Source: 73-13 sp035556075 (GTDB taxonomy: Bacteria; Actinomycetota; Actinomycetes; Actinomycetales; Microbacteriaceae). From it: DNA of 64,000 nt. The stretch spans positions 124,001 to 188,000 of the forward strand of contig DATMFQ010000006.1 in the NCBI GenBank assembly GCA_035556075.1. Reading direction: 5' to 3'. The notes under the pieces were generated by a model. It saw only the letters and a program-made list of their open reading frames with translations, was not told where the DNA came from and did no database searches. Below, piece after piece: positions 59,514 to 64,000 of the stretch. Position numbers and translations under genes: made by a program. Position 1 is the first letter of the stretch. Each line of letters opens with the position of its first letter.

Positions 59514-60407
59514 ATGGGAGCGCAGCTTCGCGTCTATCGGCAGAAGATCCGGTCTGCCCAGACGACTAAGAAGATCACGAAGGCGATGGAGCTCATCGCC
59601 GCATCGCGCATCACGAAGGCGATGCAGCGGGTGAGCGCTTCACTGCCGTACGCCCGCGCGGTCACGCGCGCGGTGTCGGCCGTCGCGACCTTCTCCAATG
59701 TCGATCACCTGCTGACGCGGCAGACGAATCACGGCCGCCGTGCGGCGATCGTCGTCCTCACCTCGGACCGCGGTCTCGCCGGCGCATTCAACGCGAATGC
59801 GCTCCGTGAGGCGAGCGAGCTCGCGCAGCGGCTCGAGGACGAGGGCAAGTCGACCGTCTGGTACCTCGTCGGCCGGAAGGCGGTCGCGTACTTCACCTTC
59901 CGGCACCGGCAGGCGGAGCAGACGTGGATCGGCGGCACCGATAACCCCGACTTCGAGCTCGCCAAGGAGATCTCGGACGTCATCACCAAGAAGTTCGCGG
60001 ATGATGACGAGGACGGCGGCGTCGACGAGGTGTACGTCGTGTACAACCGCTTCGTCAGCATGCTGACGCAGGAGCCGCAGACGGTGCGGCTGCTGCCGCT
60101 CGAAGTCGTCGAGGACGTGGCGCCGCCGGCACCGGGGGAGGCGCTGCCGCTCTACGAGTTCGAGCCGGAGCCGGAGCAGGTGCTCGACGCCCTGCTCCCG
60201 GTCTACATCGAGTCCCGGATCTTCAACGCGCTGCTGCAGTCGGCGGCTGCGAAGCACGCCGCGACCCAGAAGGCGATGAAGTCGGCGACGGACAACGCCG
60301 ACAAGCTCATCAAGGACTACACCCGCCTGGCGAACAACGCCCGCCAGGCCGAAATCACCCAGCAGATCTCCGAGATCGTCGGCGGCGCCGACGCCCTCTC
60401 GGCCTGA
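59514..60407 (+). CDS. atpG: ATP synthase F1 subunit gamma
   Basis: 297 aa. N-terminal QKIRSAQTTKKITKAMELIAASRITKA and C-terminal QSAAAKHAATQKAMKSATDNADKLIKDYTRLANNARQAEITQQISEIVGGADAL form the rotor coiled coil. An acidic insert near 160-170 (ADDDEDGGVDEVY) replaces the shorter bacterial loop. Contains two motif copies facing each other (59784, 59795). Confidence 0.96.
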   Translation: MGAQLRVYRQKIRSAQTTKKITKAMELIAASRITKAMQRVSASLPYARAVTRAVSAVATFSNVDHLLTRQTNHGRRAAIVVLTSDRGLAGAFNANALREASELAQRLEDEGKSTVWYLVGRKAVAYFTFRHRQAEQTWIGGTDNPDFELAKEISDVITKKFADDDEDGGVDEVYVVYNRFVSMLTQEPQTVRLLPLEVVEDVAPPAPGEALPLYEFEPEPEQVLDALLPVYIESRIFNALLQSAAAKHAATQKAMKSATDNADKLIKDYTRLANNARQAEITQQISEIVGGADALSA

Positions 60408-60439
60408 GACGACGAGACCTAAGGAACCAGGAAGACCGA

Positions 60440-61912
60440 ATGGCACCCACCGCAACGAAGAACGACTCGGCCGCCGCGACCGCAACGTCCGGGGCCGTCG
60501 GCCGCATCGCCCGCGTGACGGGCCCGGTCGTCGACATCGAGTTCCCCCACGAGTCGATCCCCGGCATCTACCACGCCCTCGAGACGACCGTCTCCTTCGG
60601 CGAGGGCTCGGAGTCGCAGAAGCTCGTGCTCGAGGTCGCGCAGCACCTCGGCGACGACCTCGTCCGGGCGATCGCCCTCAAGCCGACGGACGGTCTCGTC
60701 CGCGGCCAGGAGGTCGTCGATACGGGCGCCCCCATCTCGGTGCCGGTCGGCGACGTCACGAAGGGCCACGTCTTCAACGTGACCGGTGACCCGCTCGACG
60801 TGCCCGCCGATTCGCTCGAGATCACCGAGCGCTGGCCGATCCACCGCGAGCCGCCGGCCTTCGACCAGCTCGAGTCGAAGACGCAGCTGTTCGAGACCGG
60901 CATCAAGGTGATCGACCTCCTCACCCCGTACGTGCAGGGCGGCAAGATCGGTCTCTTCGGTGGTGCGGGCGTCGGCAAGACCGTCCTCATCCAGGAGATG
61001 ATCTACCGTGTCGCCGCGAACCACGGTGGTGTCTCGGTCTTCGCCGGGGTCGGCGAGCGCACCCGTGAGGGCAACGACCTCATCCACGAGATGGAGGACG
61101 CGGGCGTCTTCGACAAGACGGCCCTCGTCTTCGGTCAGATGGACGAGCCGCCCGGGACGCGACTGCGCGTCGCGCTGAGCGCGCTGACGATGGCGGAGTA
61201 CTTCCGCGACGTGCAGAAGCAGGACGTCCTCCTGTTCATCGACAACATCTTCCGGTTCACGCAGGCCGGCTCCGAGGTCTCGACGCTGCTCGGCCGCATG
61301 CCGAGCGCGGTCGGCTACCAGCCGAACCTCGCGGACGAGATGGGCATCCTCCAGGAGCGCATCACCTCGACCCGTGGCCACTCGATCACCTCGCTGCAGG
61401 CGATCTACGTCCCCGCGGACGACTACACCGACCCGGCCCCGGCGACGACCTTCGCCCACCTCGACGCGACGACCGAGCTGTCCCGTGAGATCGCCTCGCT
61501 CGGCCTCTACCCGGCGGTCGACCCGCTGACCTCCACCTCCCGGATCATGGACCCGCGCTACCTGGGCGAGGACCACTACCGGGTCGCGGTCGCGGTGAAG
61601 GCGATCCTGCAGAAGAACAAGGAACTGCAGGAGATCATCGCGATCCTCGGTGTCGACGAGCTCTCCGAGGAGGACAAGATCACGGTCGCCCGCGCGCGCC
61701 GGATCCAGCGCTTCCTCTCGCAGAACACGTACATGGCGACGAAGTTCACCGGTGTCGAGGGCTCGACGGTGCCGCTGAAGGACACGATCGAGTCCTTCGA
61801 CGCGATCGTGCGTGGTGACTTCGACCACGTGGCCGAGCAGGCGTTCTTCAATGTCGGCGGCATCGACATGGTCGAGGAGAACTGGGCGCGGATCCAGAAG
61901 GAGAACGGCTGA
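60440..61912 (+). CDS. atpD: ATP synthase F1 subunit beta
   Basis: 490 aa. Walker A GGAGVGKTVLIQEMI near residue 174, GVGERTREGNDL with catalytic Glu, FGQMDEPPGTRLRVALSALTMAEYFRD, Walker B VLLFIDNIFRFTQAGSEVS. The first 18 residues are an Ala/Thr-rich extension before the conserved GRIARVTGPVVDIEFP. Catalytic subunit. Confidence 0.97.
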   Translation: MAPTATKNDSAAATATSGAVGRIARVTGPVVDIEFPHESIPGIYHALETTVSFGEGSESQKLVLEVAQHLGDDLVRAIALKPTDGLVRGQEVVDTGAPISVPVGDVTKGHVFNVTGDPLDVPADSLEITERWPIHREPPAFDQLESKTQLFETGIKVIDLLTPYVQGGKIGLFGGAGVGKTVLIQEMIYRVAANHGGVSVFAGVGERTREGNDLIHEMEDAGVFDKTALVFGQMDEPPGTRLRVALSALTMAEYFRDVQKQDVLLFIDNIFRFTQAGSEVSTLLGRMPSAVGYQPNLADEMGILQERITSTRGHSITSLQAIYVPADDYTDPAPATTFAHLDATTELSREIASLGLYPAVDPLTSTSRIMDPRYLGEDHYRVAVAVKAILQKNKELQEIIAILGVDELSEEDKITVARARRIQRFLSQNTYMATKFTGVEGSTVPLKDTIESFDAIVRGDFDHVAEQAFFNVGGIDMVEENWARIQKENG

Positions 61913-61914
61913 TC

Positions 61915-62178
61915 ATGGCCGCCTCGCTCAGGGTCAGCATCGTCTCCGCGGACGCGGAGATCTGGACGGGCCAGGCCACCCAGGTCTCGGCCCGCACGGT
62001 CGTCGGCGAGATCGGGATCCTCGCGGGTCACGAGCCGATGCTCGCGATCCTCGCCCCCGGCGCGGTCCGGGTGACGACCGAGGCTGGCGAGCGGGTCGAG
62101 ATCAAGGCGGACGACGGCTTCCTCTCGGTCGAGCACGACACGATCACGATCGTCGCGCGCCAGGCCGCCCTGGTCTGA
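61915..62178 (+). CDS. atpC: ATP synthase F1 subunit epsilon, short form
   Basis: 87 aa covering only the beta-sandwich domain (VSIVSADAEIWTGQATQVSARTVVGEIGILAGHEPMLAILAPGAVRV). The C-terminal helical hairpin, which in longer epsilon subunits inhibits ATP hydrolysis, is absent; the chain ends at VARQAALV. Short epsilons occur in several Actinobacteria. Two bases after atpD. Confidence 0.94.
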   Translation: MAASLRVSIVSADAEIWTGQATQVSARTVVGEIGILAGHEPMLAILAPGAVRVTTEAGERVEIKADDGFLSVEHDTITIVARQAALV

Positions 62179-62182
62179 GCGA

Positions 62183-62680
62183 GTGCGGCTGCTGCTGCCG
62201 CCGTCGCGGACCGTGCGCGGCCCGGCGGAGGAATTCTCGCCGCTGGACCGCTACACCGGCACCCTGTACAAGGCGCTCGGAGTCGATGGCATGCATGCGG
62301 CGCAGCGCGCCTACGCGGAGGCCGCGATCCTGATCCACACGGCCGAGTCGGGCCTGCGCGGCGCGGACGGCTCCGTCCCGCCGCCGCTCGTGGAGCTCGT
62401 CGCGGTCGACGAGGCCGTCGTCGACCTGCGCTCGAAGGAGTACGTTCGCCGCGATCCGCTGCCGCCTGGAGGCTGGAGCGTCCGGGTCGTCTCAGCGGGT
62501 GCGGATGGTCGTCGCCTCGCGATCTCCCACTGGAACAAGCACCACAAGGGCGTTTTCGTCCGCGCGCTCATCGCCGATATGCCCTCGATCCGGACCATCG
62601 AGGATCTGCTGCGCTGGGCCGCGGCGAACGATCACCAGCTCGAGCCCATCGCCGACGGCGAGCTCGACCTCGTCGTCTAG
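62183..62680 (+). CDS. Compact YaaA (DUF328) family protein
   Basis: 165 aa from GTG 62183. YaaA blocks are recognisable: LLLPPSRT at the start, PLDRYTGTLYKALGV, AAILIHTAESGLRGADGSVP (normally 'LSGLYGLLRPLD.i.pYRLEM'), VDEAVVDLRSKEY and RRLAISHWNKHHKGVFVRALI. Normal YaaA proteins have about 250 residues. Two internal stretches, after residue 15 and after about 70, are missing, including most of the YRLEM region. YaaA lowers free iron and peroxide damage in E. coli. It follows atpC by 4 bases. It may be a reduced form or in decay. Confidence 0.7.
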   Translation: MRLLLPPSRTVRGPAEEFSPLDRYTGTLYKALGVDGMHAAQRAYAEAAILIHTAESGLRGADGSVPPPLVELVAVDEAVVDLRSKEYVRRDPLPPGGWSVRVVSAGADGRRLAISHWNKHHKGVFVRALIADMPSIRTIEDLLRWAAANDHQLEPIADGELDLVV

Positions 62681-62699
62681 CCACCGGGCGCCGCGGCGT

Positions 62700-63281
62700 C
62701 TAGCCCGCTCGCCAGCAGCCCTCGACGTGGTCGTCGACGAGGCCGGCGGCCTGCATGAGCGCGTACATCGTCGTCGGGCCGACGAAGCGGAATCCGGTGC
62801 GCTTCAGCGCCTTCGACAGCGCCGTGGACTCCGGCGTCGTCGCGGGGACGTCGTCGAGCGAGCGCGGTCGGGGCCGCCATCCGGTCGGGGCGTGTGACCA
62901 GACGAGGCGATCGAGTGCGCCGTCGCCGTCCGCGGCCTGCATCGCGAGCAGGGCCCGCGCATTCGTCACGGTCGCCTCGATCTTGGCTCGATTCCGGATG
63001 ATGCCGGTGTCCTGCAGGCGTGCCTCGATCTCGGCTGGTCCATAGGCCGCGACGCGCGTCGGGTCGAAGCCGTCGAAGGTCCAGCGGAACGCGGGACGGC
63101 GCCTGAGGATTGTGATCCAGGACAGGCCCGCCTGGAATCCCTCGAGACAGAGCTTCTCGAAGAGTGGACCATCGCCATGCAGTGGGTGGCCCCACTCCTC
63201 GTCGTGATAGCGGACATACTCGGGGTCATTGCCCGCCCAGGCGCAGCGTGCGCGGCCGTCCGCGCCGACGAGGACGCTCAT
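62700..63281 (-). CDS. tag: DNA-3-methyladenine glycosylase I
   Basis: 193 aa. Tag signature: RCAWAGNDPEYVRYHDEEWGHPLHGDGPLFEKLCLEGFQAGLSWITILRRRPAFRWTFDGFDPTRVA, with the zinc ligands Cys near the N-terminus, His in YHDEEWG and the C-terminal H...C (DDHVEGCW). Removes 3-methyladenine. Its start overlaps the stop of ogt (ATGA), making a two-gene alkylation-repair operon. Confidence 0.95.
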   Translation of the reverse strand: MSVLVGADGRARCAWAGNDPEYVRYHDEEWGHPLHGDGPLFEKLCLEGFQAGLSWITILRRRPAFRWTFDGFDPTRVAAYGPAEIEARLQDTGIIRNRAKIEATVTNARALLAMQAADGDGALDRLVWSHAPTGWRPRPRSLDDVPATTPESTALSKALKRTGFRFVGPTTMYALMQAAGLVDDHVEGCWRAG

Positions 63282-63760
63282 CGGTACGGGATCCCCTCGA
63301 GGTCAAGGAGGAGCTGCTTGGTCGGGATGCCGTCGCCGCCGCTGTAGCCGGTGATGCGGCCGTCGGCGGCGAGCACGCGATGGCAGGGGATGATGATCGT
63401 GATCGGGTTCGCCCCGACGGCGGTGCCGATTGCCCGGCTCGCGGTCGCCGCGTAGCCGAGGTCGGCGCCGAGCCGCGAGTAGGTCACGGCGGTGCCATAG
63501 GGGATCGCGGCGATCCGCTGCCAGACGGCCTGCTGGAACGGTGTGCCGACGGGGGCGAGTGGCAAGTCGAACTCGCTGCGTGTCCAGGCAAAGTACTCCG
63601 TGAGCTGCGCGGCCGCGCGCTCCACGACTGGACCTCCGGTGACGCCGAGCTCGTCCCGCGGCAGCTGCCCCCGCGAGGCGATCGTCACAGCGGTGACGGC
63701 ATCCTGGTCCCCGAGGATCTCGATGGGTCCGACGGGGGAGTCGACGATGATGCGGTGCAT
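63278..63760 (-). CDS. ogt: Methylated-DNA-protein-cysteine S-methyltransferase
   Basis: 160 aa from ATG 63758-63760; the frame is open further upstream but that part overlaps the next gene's promoter. Acceptor Cys in the invariant PCHRV motif (ITIIIPCHRVLAADGRITGYSGG) and the recognition helix TPFQQAVWQRIAAIPYGTAVTYSRLGADLG. Repairs O6-methylguanine. Co-transcribed with tag. Confidence 0.95.
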   Translation of the reverse strand: MHRIIVDSPVGPIEILGDQDAVTAVTIASRGQLPRDELGVTGGPVVERAAAQLTEYFAWTRSEFDLPLAPVGTPFQQAVWQRIAAIPYGTAVTYSRLGADLGYAATASRAIGTAVGANPITIIIPCHRVLAADGRITGYSGGDGIPTKQLLLDLEGIPYR

Positions 63761-63794
63761 GTCACGACGGTAGCGCGCGCCTAGATTGGAGGTC

Positions 63795-64000
63795 ATGTCC
63801 TCGAACGGCTTCCGCGCGATCCTCGGCTTCCTCGCCATCGCATTCGGCCTGTCCTGGCTCGTGGCGCTGCCGCTCTGGCTGAGCGGCGAGGGACTGGCGA
63901 CCTGGGGTGGGCTCGGCGTCCCGATCCTCGGTGCCGTGATGATGTGCACGCCGGCCATCGCCGCGCTCGTCGCGTGCCTCGCGATCGAGCGGCCGGTCCG
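63795..64000 (+). CDS. Integral membrane protein, N-terminal fragment (CPBP-protease-like)
   Basis: The first 68 codons are in the window: two hydrophobic helices (AILGFLAIAFGLSWLVALPLWLSG and LGVPILGAVMMCTPAIAALVACLAI). The AFGLSWLVALPLW start is typical of CPBP (CaaX-like) intramembrane proteases, but the catalytic EExxxR is beyond the edge. TAGATT (63782-63787) lies 7 bases before the ATG, another near-leaderless start, though GGAGGT between could serve as ribosome site. Confidence 0.5.
   Translation, partial: MSSNGFRAILGFLAIAFGLSWLVALPLWLSGEGLATWGGLGVPILGAVMMCTPAIAALVACLAIERPV

Overview
The window is about 70% GC by eye, with dense genes, GTG and TTG starts, ATGA/GTGA stop-start overlaps and start codons sitting 6-9 nt behind a TANNNT -10 box. 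Together with SigH/RsrA, a Kgd-type 2-oxoglutarate enzyme, GuaB1, a tRNA without encoded CCA and the order hom-thrC-thrB-rho-prfA-prmC-tsaC-atp, this indicates an actinobacterial chromosome, probably Micrococcales (Microbacteriaceae-like). I cannot place the genus.

Bases 1-27.4 kb form a catabolic region for methoxylated aromatic acids. It holds a five-gene branched-chain/aromatic-type ABC importer (975-5817), three LigM-like tetrahydrofolate-dependent O-demethylases (6079, 11545, 24079), a ring-cleavage operon and a C1-salvage operon. The ring-cleavage operon is galB-galC-galD plus a type I (VOC-fold) extradiol dioxygenase and a class V PLP enzyme (13136-17826). The C1 operon is metF-purU-ligM (27272 to 24079), next to a MetE-like methyltransferase. 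A partial LysR and complete GntR, IclR and PadR regulators are interspersed. Two operator families recur: AAATACCTAT, four bases, ATAGGTATTT before ligM2/galB and before metF, and GATTGTNNACAATT before ligM1/livG and before ligM2/galB. The inferred pathway is syringate/vanillate-type acids, O-demethylation, gallate-like catechol, ring cleavage, oxalomesaconate, then pyruvate and oxaloacetate, with the methyl group leaving through methyl-THF as formate. No LigAB/DesB/GalA-type (type II) dioxygenase is present, so the VOC dioxygenase may replace it. Also here: an unassigned ThDP enzyme, two convergent class V PLP enzymes with RidA, a phosphodiesterase, a Stealth protein and a DUF559 protein.

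Bases 27.4-43.8 kb are core genes: PEBP protein, hisN, rsgA, aroA, sigH-rsrA with a SigH-type promoter inside aroA, kgd, guaB1, two CNNM/CBS membrane proteins, NAD(P)H-hydrate dehydratase, a NifS-like cysteine desulfurase, a frame-broken secreted-protein ORF, a DJ-1/PfpI protein, tRNA-Arg(CCG) and a lipoprotein.

Bases 43.8-64 kb carry argS, lysA, hom-thrC-thrB, rho, prfA, prmC, tsaC, the complete ATP synthase operon, a compact YaaA, tag and ogt, and the start of a membrane protein. The protein at the rho locus is abnormal: it lacks the C-terminal part including the arginine-finger segment and has lost the catalytic Asp-Glu.

Across the whole window the heptamer GAATGCG/CGCATTC is strongly over-represented (55 hits counted by hand) and is extended to GAATGCGCGGG ten times, including in both arms of a perfect hairpin behind ligM1.
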